Shown one piece after another: positions 1 to 9,829 of a DNA stretch of 64,000 bases (positions are counted from its first letter, which is position 1; each line of letters opens with the position of its first letter). The stretch comes from Plotosus lineatus (lineage: Eukaryota; Chordata; Actinopteri; Siluriformes; Plotosidae): positions 24,818,501 through 24,882,500 of the forward strand of contig CM045733.1 of assembly GCA_024760905.1 (NCBI GenBank), read 5' to 3'. The notes beneath the pieces were generated by a model. It was not told where the DNA came from and did no database searches. It saw only the letters and a list, made by a program, of their open reading frames with translations. The translations under genes were made by a program, and so were the position numbers.

Positions 1-369
1 GTTTTCGGCGGACGAACCAAACCACGCGGTCGAACAGCGCCACGGTGGTGGCCACGAGAAGCTGACGCACTCCCACTACATTCCATCAAGCCATCAACTA
101 CCATCACAAAGGTAAATAAAACGACTTTATTATACAGTACAGTTTATTTCTTTAATTACAATACAATAGCACATTTATTATACATAAAATAAGGTATATT
201 TTTGTGTAGTTTTAAGGCTTATTTAGTAGAAAATTATGTTTTATGGGGACCTGGGAACGGATTATTCTCATTTTAATGGTTTCTTATGTGAAATAAATGT
301 TCGGAAGACGAACTTTTCGCCTTACACACACTTTCTGGGAACCAATTATGTTAGTGAGCAGAGGTATCA

Positions 370-372
<3 letters not shown>
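1..372. mobile_element. Tigger-like TIR element, right-hand part (runs off window)
   Basis: The segment ends in GAGGTATCACTG followed directly by TATATA. Read on the minus strand this is CAGTGATACCTC and then a stretch resembling the 'cttacgaacataattggttcc' style ends of Tigger/pogo-like fish elements. The left end lies outside the window and no transposase is readable. The class assignment rests on the terminus alone. Confidence 0.45.

Positions 373-404
<32 letters not shown>
372..404. repeat. (TA)n microsatellite
   Basis: Pure TA run directly abutting the TIR-like end at its left. A mirror-image TIR-like end (TGATACCTCAGC) lies at its right. Confidence 0.95.
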
Positions 405-408
<4 letters not shown>

Positions 409-540
409 ATACCTCAGCTAATGAATTTAATCCGTTCCAAGGGATGAAACAGTTATTCCCATAAGAAATAACAGAAAACCAATTCATTTCTTCGAACCCC
501 CACACAAACGCCTATAACCTGCCACAAACATGTATATTGA
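405..540. mobile_element. Tigger-like terminus fragment
   Basis: TGTGATACCTCAGCTAATGA begins just right of the TA run and is the inverted counterpart of the end at 361-372. It may be a second, truncated insertion of the same family, or the other end of one element split by microsatellite growth. Confidence 0.35.
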
Positions 541-844
541 CCTAATATATGAACCCTCAAGCAACCAAGCTATTTTGAAGACTAGTATGACCGAGTGGGG
601 TTATTTGTGATCACATTGACTTTATACAGGAATATTTCAGATAGTTTTAGGGGTTTTCATATGTATTTCACTCTCTAATATGTTTGTCCATCATTTTATG
701 TAATTAGGTGTGGAATTTGATATATTTTTACAAAAAAGAAGCAAAAAACACACATTGAAAGAACAATAATAATTACTTTGCACAAAATACGTATTATTAT
801 GTAGTAATGCTGTTGTCATGGTGCATGGTTGATACTGCCGGTAC

Positions 845-1014
845 TGCTTTGCCACAAACATATGACAAGAGCTGTGCTCCTCTCTCCCATTGTTAGGTTT
901 CATCTGTTCTGGGATGTGTGGCTTGTTTGACCTGAGAGTGGCTACGTAAGTAAGCCCATCAATCAACAGCTCTTCAGCAAGGGGGACTGAGGTGAAGAAA
1001 TTGTCTGCAGTGAT
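845..1014 (-). pseudogene. piggyBac-type transposase relic
   Basis: Minus-strand translation gives ITADNFFTSVPLAEELLIDG, then TLRSNKPHIPEQ. This matches the piggyBac family block around a catalytic Asp (ADNFFTS ... TLRxNKxxIP), which belongs to the DDE/D transposase core that performs cut-and-paste transposition at TTAA sites. Only about 55 residues are recognisable. Flanking frames are interrupted and no start, earlier catalytic Asp block or C-terminal cysteine-rich domain is seen, so this is a dead fragment. No TTAA-flanked termini were found. The family call is firm; element boundaries are unknown. Confidence 0.75.
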
Positions 1015-1439
1015 ATTTCTTCAACTTATGCGCCAGGGAGATGTAAGATCTTCCTTGGGTCATAAGTGACCCCACACAAGTTTGGATTATACTTGCCACA
1101 TGGATTGGTCGATCCTTACAAAATTCTATGAACAAACGCAGGACAAATAGATGGACAAATTCTTGGTAGGACAAATTAATAAAATTAATTTTAAAAAATG
1201 GCACCTGAAGATATATGCCCAGGGTCATATATGACCTCACTCAGTTGCTTGAAGGTCAAAGATAAACATATAAAAAAGCACAGAGCAAACAATATGAAGT
1301 GCAGTAAACACTATTTATACTCGCGTGCAGGAGCTCAGAAATTGAATTTTTGCTCGTTGGATAGAGCAGATTTTTGGTGGGTTCTAAGCTCGTATCATGG
1401 AAAAATCTTAATAAGAGACACTTGTTAGATGATGTACCA

Positions 1440-1440
1440 C

Positions 1441-1476
<36 letters not shown>

Positions 1477-1512
1477 CATATATATATACACACACATACA
1501 GACACACACACA
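1440..1512. repeat. Compound (TG)n(TA)n(CA)n microsatellite
   Basis: TG run, then TA run, then CA run. The next base begins the TIR of the MITE at 1513. Confidence 0.95.
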
Positions 1513-1923
1513 CAGAGATCCCTCGCAACTTCAGGCTTCAATTTATGCAGGTTTTTTTTAAATATTCATCGAAATAAAAAATATGGAAATTAAGGAATAA
1601 AAGGGGAAAAGGTTAAGGAAAATGCCACAAAAATTAGGCCAGTTATGCAACAAAAACCCTAAACAAACACTGAACAAAAAACAACCCAAAATCTCCCATC
1701 AATCTGCGTGCGTGAGTCTTTATGTGTGTGTATTTATATTTGATTTACATCATATACATTCAAAAATTTAATTGTTATTATAAGCATTTATTGCATTGGA
1801 TATGTATTTATTGATATTATATACACATATACATGTACGTATACATCAGTCGGATCCTACTTCGCGGATTTCAGTTCAGGAGGATCTCGGTCCCAATTAA
1901 CAGCGGAAAGTGAGGGATCCCTG
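1513..1923. mobile_element. MITE, 'GGATCCC' family copy 1 (Tigger-like)
   Basis: A 411-bp non-coding element bounded by inverted ends CAGAGATCCCTCGC (left) and TGAGGGATCCCTG (right), with TA following the right end. The right subterminal part (TACTTCGCGGATTTC ... CCAATTAACAGCGG) recurs at 22063, 26538 and 36391. The ends resemble fish Tigger/pogo-like elements (CAGTGATCCCTCGCTACTTCGCGG style), and TA target choice fits the Tc/mariner superfamily. It has no coding capacity. Confidence 0.75.
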
Positions 1924-1929
1924 TATATT

Positions 1930-1931
<2 letters not shown>

Positions 1932-1971
<40 letters not shown>
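1932..1971. repeat. (GT)n microsatellite
   Basis: Pure GT run beginning a few bases after the right TIR of the MITE at 1513-1923. Confidence 0.95.
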
Positions 1972-1972
<1 letters not shown>

Positions 1973-2468
1973 CATTCCTGCCTTATGTTCCTGGGGGACA
2001 CAAGGACCCTGATCAGGTTAAAGACATTATTATAGACTATTTTACTAGTAGTTAAGTAGAAGTGTGCAATTCTTATTTGGTGACAGGAAAAAAATAGGCT
2101 TTAACAATAAAGTATGAATAGCGCAATACCTCCTAATTTGTATACCATATTAAATCAGAGTTTGTTTTTTGGATACTACTATTTGAGTGACAATGGAGGC
2201 TTTCATCTGTGTGAGTGATTCACTGTTCTGTGATCATATTGTCCTGTGCAATATGATTCAGATGACATTCATTGCATAACTAAATTAAAATCATTTGAGC
2301 AGTGACTGATTCCCTGTTTGAGGTCCATGTGACAATATCACTAAATGCAGTCATGAAAGCATTTCTCTGCAATAGAGATGAATACAAAGGAGTGATTCAT
2401 TCCTTATTTACACACTTACCCATCACCTTACAGGACTATATTAGATTATTAACATAGCACAGTGAGTT

Positions 2469-2527
<59 letters not shown>

Positions 2528-2531
2528 GTGT
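2469..2531. repeat. (GT)n microsatellite
   Basis: Long GT run with one GC interruption near its end. It generates spurious valine/cysteine or threonine/histidine ORFs. Confidence 0.95.
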
Positions 2532-3414
2532 GCACATAGCATCAAAAAAGAGCTATCCCACAGATCAAATCCTTTTAAGTGGCTGACCTTTTGGGCATTT
2601 TGGGGGCTAAAGTGCAAACGTGTCATCATGCCTTCCAGGGTAAAGTGCACACTGACCTCAACAGTAATCCACCCTTTATGAATATTCATTAGCATATGTC
2701 ATAACTGAGAGGGCTATTCTGCTGCTCTTTTTTGACATTTATTACCCCCCCACACACACCACCACCACCACCAGCTTGTTTTGTTCCACTCCAGTGATTG
2801 TCTAAGCATGACCCAAATAACCTTTAACTGATCTTTGCAGCACTGTCACAGCCTCACATGGCTGTAAGATGAGAAAACAGTCTTCTGTCTTCCTCATTTC
2901 CACTAATCTCCATGAGTGAGTTTGCTAAATGTACTTTGATCAACTCTGCTCTTCAGGCCACAAATGCTGGTTTTATATCTGTATAATAAAACTATTAAAT
3001 ATCGTATAACAACAAGACAAAATGCAGAGCCACGGGACAGAAAATCTTTTGAAGTTCAGCAACATTTTACACATTTCTGGGAAAACCTAAACTAATTATT
3101 ACTAATTTATTGGTTTGTGCACTATTACAAAGTTGTGTGCACAGTTATAGTAAATATTTACTATAGAAACTAGTCATTATCATTGTTTTTAGAGTGTGTT
3201 CATGCAGAATGATCTTTATACTTCAAAGGGCATCTTGCTTTCACACTCAGAGTTGCATGAGAAAGAGCCAAAATCTCTCATTAAGTCGAAGCGAGTTCAG
3301 TTTCACTTTAATTCAGTTTTTATCTGTGGAAGACTTATAACAAAAGATATTCTCAGGAAGCAGATTTACAGACGTCCAGATGGAGATTGAGCTCACTAAT
3401 GAGCAAGCCAGAGG
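2532..3414. other. Unassigned non-coding stretch
   Basis: No convincing exon or mobile element. A short (CAC)n-like patch lies near 2750-2773. The ORFs present are short and low in complexity. Confidence 0.5.
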
Positions 3415-3522
3415 CAAAAATGGAAAAGAAAAACTCCCTGAGAAGACATGAGGAAGAAATTTTGAGACAAACCAGAGTCAAAAGGGAACCAATCGTTTTT
3501 TAGGTGACAGCATCATTATAGT
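3415..3522 (+). repeat. Dispersed fish repeat, copy 1
   Basis: Contains AAAAACTCCCTGAGAAGACA, then GAGTCAAAAGGGAACC and TAGGTGACAGCATCA. The same ordered blocks recur at 52206-52306, which supports a dispersed repeat. The class is unknown to me. Confidence 0.55.
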
Positions 3523-3582
3523 ACACAGTTAGAGGAGAATAAAGGTGAGCAGTGTGTTTAAAGAAGCTCAGCATGAACACTG

Positions 3583-3913
3583 GCTTGGCATGGTGGCTTA
3601 ATGGTTAGCATATCCATCTCACAGCAAGAAGTGTCCTGGGTTCAGTTCCCATGCTCAAGTGTTTCTGTGTGGCATTTGCATGTTCTCTCCATGCTTGTGT
3701 GGAATTCCTCCAGGTACCACAGTGTCCCCACACACAATCTAAATCCCATGCACATTAGGTATGAGTGCGAGGGTGAATGCTTGTGTATGTTGGCTTTGCA
3801 ATGGTCTTGTGAGCTGTGCAGGCTGTACCTTGCCTTCACTTAGTGTCAGCTGAGATAGTATCCAGCCTCCCTGGCACCTTAGTAGGATTAATCAGTTTGC
3901 AAATGAGTGAGAG
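3583..3913 (+). mobile_element. SINE-B copy (tRNA-like head, L2-like tail)
   Basis: Near full length: GGCATGGTGGCTTAATGGTT head with B-box-like GGTTCAGTTCC, then body blocks (TTTGCATGTTCTC, CATGCTTGTGTGG), then a tail (AGGATTAATCAGTTTGC, AATGAGTGAG). The same architecture recurs some twenty times in the window. A TGAA/TGAG-type tail fits mobilisation by an L2-clade LINE; that partner is inferred. Confidence 0.8.
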
Positions 3914-4389
3914 ACTATAAGCACAAGGCAGTCTTTATGACTACAGCAGCTGCTGTTAGTTACAAATCTATAATATCCATGTGAGAGTATCCACTGACAG
4001 TGGTGTGCTTTGGGATAAATCCAGAGAAGTACATGGTGAGTTGGATATGCAGAAACTCCAAGCAAAAGTAGGATGACTCAGGCAGGTCTGGGGGGGTAAG
4101 AGGAGACACAGCAGGACAATTCTATTTGGATCCGACACAGACATCTTTCAGCAAAGGGAACATTTTGACATTTACCAACAGCAGAGAGGTTACATCTGAT
4201 CAATCGGTGAATTCATCTCTCTAAATACTTCTATTTGTCTGGGTTAACAACATTATTTGGCTATGAATTGTTTAGACAAAAACAACAACAAAAGGTGTTT
4301 TAATAAGGTTTAAGCTGCCAAGCCACCAGATTAGTCGATTTATTGGATTGATGAGCATGTAGTGAATTGATGAACCATGTACTGGACTA

Positions 4390-4616
4390 ATGTTTTTTTG
4401 ATGATGGTGGTGGTGGTGGCGGCGGTGGTGATGATGATGATGGTGGTGATGGTGATGGTGATAATGATGATGGTGATGGTGATGGTGGTGGTGGTGGTGA
4501 TGATGATGATGGTGGTGATGGTGATGGTGATAATGATGACGGTGATGGTGGTGGTGATGATGATGATGGTGATGGTGGTGGTGATAATGGTGATGATGAT
4601 GATGATGATGGTGATA
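4390..4616. repeat. Degenerate (GAT/GGT)n trinucleotide tract
   Basis: About 225 bp of mixed GATGGT/GATGAT/GGTGGT units. It is open in several frames, which explains the long Met/Val and Ile/Thr ORFs here; these are not genes. Confidence 0.9.
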
Positions 4617-4619
4617 TCA

Positions 4620-5144
4620 TATAATAGCATAAGTCAGGAATGAAAGCTCATCAACATATGGGTGAAAATGTAATGGTGAAACAATAGCTCTGATAAGTAA
4701 TAGATGGGTGCAGTGAGATCCTCGAGGAAACCACCCTTTCAAGATAGAAAAGCTTCATCAGATAATAAATAATATAATAAATGAACACTACTCCCGACTC
4801 ACTTTTAACAACAACAACAAACCGCCGTGACGCGGCGATCAGTCAATATATCTTCATTTTGATCTGGGCTGTCATCTTCCAACACAATGACAGCAAATTA
4901 CTACAGCGTGTCAAAGTCACCTTTATTTCCCTTTAATGTGTCACCCATTCATACTAACAGATGTTAGCAGATATATTGCAGACTACAAAGAAATCTCAAG
5001 TTATATATTCTTATAAGTATATCTCATATATTTGTTTAAAACATCACCGTTACAGCCCATATACTTGCATTCATGTATCACTGAACAATTGAAAAATGAG
5101 TTGTGTTCATTTACTAATTAGTCATTTGCCAAAACACTTAATCC
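4620..5144. other. Unassigned non-coding stretch
   Basis: AT-rich sequence with no recognised exon, TIR pair or SINE. Confidence 0.5.
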
Positions 5145-5302
5145 TACTAGGGTTGGGGGGTGGATCCTATCTCAACCAACACTGAGTGCAAATGGGGTAC
5201 TTCCTAAACAACTTGACAGTCCATCATGGGACAACACATACACAACCATTCACACTCACACCTAGCATCAATTTACGACAGCCAGTTAGCCTAATTCTGA
5301 AT
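5145..5302 (-). mobile_element. SINE-B copy, distal part (split by LINE)
   Basis: Tail-side half of a minus-strand SINE-B, ending in AGTTAGCCTAATTCTGAAT. The head-side half resumes at 8461 with AGTTAGCCTAATAGTGAAT. The LINE at 5303-8460 sits between the two halves, so the repeated 19 bp is its target-site duplication (17 of 19 identical). Confidence 0.75.
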
Positions 5303-8300
5303 AATGCAGCCATGAGGTGGGGGGGGGGGCACTAACCAGTGTCTCTCCCCCTCATGCCGGTCCCAAGCCCGGAGAAATGCAGAGGGTTGTGACAGGAAGG
5401 GCATCCGACGTAAAACCAATGCCAAACATTTATGATGCAAATCAAAAGCATTACCCCCATACCGGATCGGTCGAGGCCCGGGTTAACAACGACCGCCATC
5501 AGTGCTGTCAATCAACAGGGTGCTGATGGAAATTGGACTACTGTTGGTCGAAGATGCCGAAGAAGGAGAGGTGGGAGGCGTGTCCGTAGGCAGAGAGGGA
5601 AGAGGAAAAGCATGAGTCTAGGACTGAGAGTGGGGACTTTGAATGTTGGAACTATGCAAAGAAAAGGTAGAGAGCTGGCAGACATGATGCAGAGGAGGAA
5701 GGTGGACATACTGTGTGTTCAGGAGACCAGGTGGAAAGGTAGTAAAGCTAAAAGCTTAGGGGCAGGGTTTAAGCTGTTTTATCACAGTGTGGATGGGAAG
5801 AGAAATGGAGTAGGAGTCATCTTGAAGGAGGAGTTTGTCAGGAATGTTCTAGAAGTGAAAAGAGTGTCAGACAGAGTGATGAGTCTCAAGTTAGAAATTC
5901 AAGGCGTAATGCTCAATGTTGTTAGTGCTTATGCCCCACAGGCAGGATGTGAGCTAGAAGAGAAGGAGAGATTCTGGAGTGACTTAGATGAAGTGATGCA
6001 GAGTACCGCCAGAGGTGAAAGAGTGGTCATTGGTGCAGACTTCAATGGACATGTTGGTGCAGGCAACAGAGGGGACGAGGAAGTGATGGGCAGGTTTGGG
6101 ATCCAGGACAGGAAAGCAGAAGGACAGATGTTGATAGATTTTGCAAAAAGGATGGAAATGTCTGTGGTGACTACTTTCTTCCAGAAGAAACAGGAGCATA
6201 GGGTGACTTATAAAAGCGGAGGTAGGAGCACACAGGTAGACTACATCTTGTGTAGGCGATGTAATTTGAAGGAAGTCAGTGACTGCAAAGTCATTGTGGG
6301 TGAGAGTGTTGCAAAACAGCATAGGATGGTGGTGTGCAGGATGACTCTGATGGTGAGAAAGGTGAAAAAGGCAAAGGCAGAGCAGAAGACAAAGTGGTGG
6401 AAGTTGAAAAAGGAAGAGTGTCGTGTTGTCTTCAAGGAGGAGTTGAAACAGGCTTTGGGTGGCCAGGAAGTGCTTCCAAATGACTGGACAACCACAGCAA
6501 ATGTGATCAGGGACACAGGTAGGAGAGTACTTGGTGTGTCCTCTGGAAGGAAAGTAGAAAAGGAGACTTGGTGGTGGAAAGAGGAAGTGCAGGAGTGTGT
6601 ACAAAGGAAGAGGTTAGCTAAGAAGAAGTGGGACATTGAGAAAACCGAAGAGAGTAAACAGGAGTACAGGGAGACACCGCGTAAGGCAAAAGTAGCAGTG
6701 GCTAAGGCCAAACAGAGGGCGTATGATGACTTGTATGATAGGTTGGATAGTAAAGAGGGAGAAAATGACCTATACAGGATGGCACAGCAGAGAAATAGAG
6801 ATGGGAAGGACGTGCAGCAAATTAGATTGATAAAGGACAGAGAGGGAAATGTATTGACTGATGACAGAAGTGTGCTGGGAAGATGGAAAGAGTACTTTGA
6901 AGAGCTGATGAATGAGGAAAATGAGAGAGAAAAAAGAGTAGAAGAGGTGACCATTGAGGAGCAGGATGTAGCAAAGATCAGTAAGGGTGAAGTGAGGAGG
7001 GCATTGAAGAGGATGAAGAATGGAAAGGCAGTTGGTCCTGATGATATACCTGTGGAGGTATGGAAGTGTCTAGGAGAGGTAGCAGTAGATTTTCTGACAA
7101 GAACATTCAACAAGGTCCTAGAGAGTGAGCAGATGCCAGAGGAGTGGAGGAGAAGTGTGCTGGTGCCCATTTTTAAGAACAAGGGAGACGTGCAGAGTTG
7201 CAGCAACTACAGAGGGATAAAGTTGATGAGCCATACGATGAAGTTATGGGAAAGAATAGTGGAAGCTAGACTAAGGGCAGAGGTCAGCATTTGTGAACAA
7301 CAGTTTGGTTTCATGCCAAGAAAGAGCACAACAGATGCAATGTTTGCTTTGAGGATGTTAATAGAGAAGTACAGAGAAGGTCAGAGGGAGCTACATTGTG
7401 CCTTTGTGGATCTGGAAAAAGCATATGACAGGGTGCCAAGAGAAGAACTGTGGTATTGCATGAGGAAGTCTGGAGTGGCAGAGAAGTATGTTAGAGTGGT
7501 GCAGGACATGTATGAGAGATGTAAGACAGTGGTGAGGTGTGCTGTCGGTGTGACCGACGAATTCAAGGTGGAAGTGGGACTGCATCAAGGGTCAGCTCTG
7601 AGCCCCTTCTTGTTTGCTATGGTGATGGACAGGCTGACAGACGAGGTGAGACAAGAATCTCCATGGACTATGATGTTTGCAGATGACATTGTGATCTGTA
7701 GTGAGAGCAGAGAACAAGTGCAGGAAAATCTAGGGAGGTGGAGGTATGCCCTGGAAAGGAGAGGAATGAAGGTTAGCCTCAGAAAATCAGAATACATGTG
7801 TGTGAATGAGAAAGACCCAGGAGGAACGGTGATGTTGCAGGGAGCAGAGATAACGAAGGTGGAGGATTTTAAGTACTTGGGCTCAACAATCCAGAGCAAT
7901 GGAGAGTGTGGAAAAGAGGTGAAGAAGCGTGTACAGGCAGGCTGGAATGGTTGGAGAAAAGTGTCCGGTGTGATGTGCGATAGGAGAGTGTCAGCAAGAA
8001 TGAAGGGAAAAGTGTACAAGACGGTGGTGAGGCCAGCGATGTTGTATGCCTTAGAAACAGTGGCGCTGAGGAAAAGGCAGGAGGCAGAGCTGGAGGTAGC
8101 GGAGATGAAAATGTTGAGGTTCTCTCTGGGAGTAATGAGGATGGATAAGATCAGAAATGAGTATATCAGAGGGACAGCCCACGTAAGATGTTTTGGAGAC
8201 AAATTCAGAGAGGCTAGATTGAGATGGTTTGGACATGTACGGAGGAGGGATAGTGAGTATATTGGCAGTAGGTTGCTGAGGTTGGAACTACCAGGCAGAA

Positions 8301-8460
8301 GGCCTCAAGGAAGACCAAAGAAGAGATTTATGGATGTGGTGAAGGAAGACATGAAGGTCGTTGGAGTCAGAAAAGCTGCAGAGGACAGGGTGAGATGGAG
8401 GCGGATGATTTGCTGTGGCGACCCCTGAAGGGAGCAGCCGGAAGTAAAAGAAGAAGAAGA
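5303..8460 (+). mobile_element. Full-length RTE-like non-LTR retrotransposon
   Basis: A 3.16-kb unit: a short leader (5303-5431), one long ORF (5432-8428), a ~30-bp 3' UTR (GGGAGCAGCCGGAAG) and a (GAA)n-type tail. It is flanked by a 19-bp direct repeat (5284-5302 and 8461-8479, two mismatches). One EN+RT ORF without a separate ORF1, a very short 3' UTR and a microsatellite-like tail fit the RTE clade. A second copy at 27403 begins with the same leader (ATGCAGCCATGA then poly-G), so this 5' end is probably genuine and not a truncation. The ORF has no stop or frameshift, which suggests recent activity. Confidence 0.85.
5432..8428 (+). CDS. LINE ORF: APE-type endonuclease plus reverse transcriptase
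   Basis: A 998-residue polyprotein that nicks target DNA and copies the element RNA at the nick (target-primed reverse transcription, in the nucleus). Endonuclease spans about residues 64-305: N71 in LNVGT, E98 in CVQETRW, Y167 in SAYAPQ, D203 and N205 in GADFNGHVG, D270 in TQVDYILC, and H297. Reverse transcriptase spans about 525-800: NGKAVGPDDIPVEVW, FVDLEKAYDRV with catalytic D660, GLHQGSALSPFLF, and FADD at 749-752. The thumb follows (FKYLGSTIQSNGE), then a basic C-terminus ending MICCGDP. Met61 (base 5612) lies just before the endonuclease and is an equally plausible start; residues 1-60 are Arg-rich. There is no separate ORF1. Catalytic residues all appear present. The RTE-clade assignment is by architecture. 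Confidence 0.9.
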   Translation: MMQIKSITPIPDRSRPGLTTTAISAVNQQGADGNWTTVGRRCRRRRGGRRVRRQRGKRKSMSLGLRVGTLNVGTMQRKGRELADMMQRRKVDILCVQETRWKGSKAKSLGAGFKLFYHSVDGKRNGVGVILKEEFVRNVLEVKRVSDRVMSLKLEIQGVMLNVVSAYAPQAGCELEEKERFWSDLDEVMQSTARGERVVIGADFNGHVGAGNRGDEEVMGRFGIQDRKAEGQMLIDFAKRMEMSVVTTFFQKKQEHRVTYKSGGRSTQVDYILCRRCNLKEVSDCKVIVGESVAKQHRMVVCRMTLMVRKVKKAKAEQKTKWWKLKKEECRVVFKEELKQALGGQEVLPNDWTTTANVIRDTGRRVLGVSSGRKVEKETWWWKEEVQECVQRKRLAKKKWDIEKTEESKQEYRETPRKAKVAVAKAKQRAYDDLYDRLDSKEGENDLYRMAQQRNRDGKDVQQIRLIKDREGNVLTDDRSVLGRWKEYFEELMNEENEREKRVEEVTIEEQDVAKISKGEVRRALKRMKNGKAVGPDDIPVEVWKCLGEVAVDFLTRTFNKVLESEQMPEEWRRSVLVPIFKNKGDVQSCSNYRGIKLMSHTMKLWERIVEARLRAEVSICEQQFGFMPRKSTTDAMFALRMLIEKYREGQRELHCAFVDLEKAYDRVPREELWYCMRKSGVAEKYVRVVQDMYERCKTVVRCAVGVTDEFKVEVGLHQGSALSPFLFAMVMDRLTDEVRQESPWTMMFADDIVICSESREQVQENLGRWRYALERRGMKVSLRKSEYMCVNEKDPGGTVMLQGAEITKVEDFKYLGSTIQSNGECGKEVKKRVQAGWNGWRKVSGVMCDRRVSARMKGKVYKTVVRPAMLYALETVALRKRQEAELEVAEMKMLRFSLGVMRMDKIRNEYIRGTAHVRCFGDKFREARLRWFGHVRRRDSEYIGSRLLRLELPGRRPQGRPKKRFMDVVKEDMKVVGVRKAAEDRVRWRRMICCGDP

Positions 8461-8611
8461 AGTTAGCCTAATAGTGAATGTTTTTGGACTGTGCAAGGGA
8501 ACCAGAGTACCCAGAGTACTGACAACATGCTTTATATAGGAATGCCCTTGCTAAGCCCATAACTCAAACTTCTTGATGTGAGGTGGATGTGCTAACCATT
8601 ACACCACCAAA

Positions 8612-8612
<1 letters not shown>
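8461..8612 (-). mobile_element. SINE-B copy, head part (split by LINE)
   Basis: Continues the minus-strand SINE-B interrupted at 5302: TTTTTGGACTGTG block, then head complement CTTCTTGATGTGAGG ... GTGCTAACCATTACACCACC. Confidence 0.75.
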
Positions 8613-8614
<2 letters not shown>

Positions 8615-8679
<65 letters not shown>

Positions 8680-8691
8680 TATATATATATA

Positions 8692-8736
<45 letters not shown>
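8615..8736. repeat. Compound (AT)n(GT)n microsatellite
   Basis: (TA)n run of about 80 bp, then (GT)n of about 40 bp, ending two bases before the TA that precedes the MITE at 8740. Confidence 0.95.
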
Positions 8737-8738
<2 letters not shown>

Positions 8739-8946
8739 ACAGGGATCCCTCACTTTCCACGGTTAATGATTGGGTTTCCACTATAAATTATTACGGTTCA
8801 TTCACTTTATTTTTTCTATTTTCCTGTTCATGTAATAAAGTTTTACAGTTATAATCACTGTGGTTTGGACTTGTGTGCATGGTTTTTAGTCTGGAATGAT
8901 TTATTGAGGTGCAAATAAAAGGAACATTATTGATAGTAAACATATT

Positions 8947-9085
8947 AACATATGTTAAATTTTAAATTAATTGTAAATTTTAAACATATTGCACATTAGA
9001 AACATATGGTAAATTGCAAACATATGTTAAATTTTAAATTTATTGTAAATTATAAACATATTATACATTATAAACGTATAGTATG
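8947..9085. repeat. Two-copy ~72-bp tandem duplication
   Basis: AACATATGTTAAATTTTAAA starts at 8947 and again at 9019, each followed by a similar AT-rich segment with ATTGTAAATT and AAACATATT blocks. Confidence 0.7.
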
Positions 9086-9195
9086 GATGAGAGAATGAGC
9101 TTCCTTGATCGATTCCGCGTATTAACAGGTGGAATCAGGAGCAAAACCTTTGATCTTTGCCGATTTTTCCTCGTTGAAACGTGGTTACCCCAGGT

Positions 9196-9500
9196 ATTCC
9201 TCAGTCATTCCTTAGTAATTCCATGTTGAACGTGAACATTCCGCCTTCATTCCACCAGTTCCACAATCATTCTGTAGCTCCTCCTTCTAAAATGGAGTAG
9301 CGCCATAGTTGTTCCTCGAGTGTTCCGTGGTTTCCGTGAACATTCCCTGAATTATCCGAAGGTCTTCCTTTGCAATCCGCACTAGTTCCGAAGGTAATCC
9401 GAGCACTTTTACGCATGTATTCGGACATTGAACCTTGGTCTTTCCGTGTCTTTTCTGCACATTCCGTGAACGTTCCGAAGGTGTTCAGAAGGTACAATTT
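9196..9500. repeat. ~11-bp-periodic TTCC(G) degenerate array
   Basis: ATTCC/GTTCC/TTTCCG motifs recur every 10-12 bases for about 300 bp, e.g. ATTCCTCAGTC, ATTCCTTAGTA, ATTCCATGTTG, later TTCCGTGAAC, TTCCGAAGGT. It lies inside the MITE at 8740-9728. Possible origins are an old short-period satellite or an array of transposase/host-factor sites. Confidence 0.65.
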
Positions 9501-9726
9501 CCCCTAGGTTTTTGACCCATTTTCCGTGTAAAAATGACAAAGCTTCTCCTTTGAGTGTGTTCCGCGCCTTTCCACTACGATCTTTACATTCTGTGCTCCG
9601 GTGAAATGGGGGTATTACGTTTTCCCTTATTATTTTTATTTTATTTTATTTTTTGATGAATAGTTGTGAAAAACCCACAATGTACTGAAGGTGCTGAAAC
9701 TGAAGCATGAAGTAGTGAGGGATCAC

Positions 9727-9732
<6 letters not shown>

Positions 9733-9770
<38 letters not shown>

Positions 9771-9778
9771 TGTATAAA

Positions 9779-9818
<40 letters not shown>
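9733..9818. repeat. (TA)n microsatellites flanking a poly-A patch
   Basis: Two TA runs separated by AAATAAATATG and an A-run. They begin right after the right end of the MITE at 9728. Confidence 0.9.
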
Positions 9819-9821
<3 letters not shown>

Positions 9822-9829
9822 TTAATAAT

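Larger units (their letters stand above)
8740..9728. mobile_element. MITE, 'GGATCCC' family copy 2 with a long interior
   Basis: Left end CAGGGATCCCTCACTTTCC; right end TAGTGAGGGATCACTG, inverted relative to it. Length is 989 bp. The right subterminal part (CAATGTACTGAAG ... GCATGAAGTAGTGAGG) recurs at 22550 and 27330. The interior is unlike the shorter copies: it holds a 72-bp tandem duplication (8947-9085) and an 11-bp-periodic TTCC tract (9196-9500). No transposase reading frame. Confidence 0.65.

Noticed and set aside
4340..4643. Ser/Pro-rich, Ile/Thr-rich and Met/Val-rich ORFs
   Set aside because: Artefacts of the degenerate GAT/GGT trinucleotide tract.
5984..8202. Long antisense ORFs (up to 321 codons) opposite the LINE
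   Set aside because: They are shadows of the EN-RT frame, rich in Ser/Leu/Phe as expected from reverse translation of a Lys/Arg/Glu-rich protein.
9267..9497. 76-codon minus-strand ORF
   Set aside because: It lies entirely in the 11-bp-periodic TTCC array; the frame is a by-product of that repeat.
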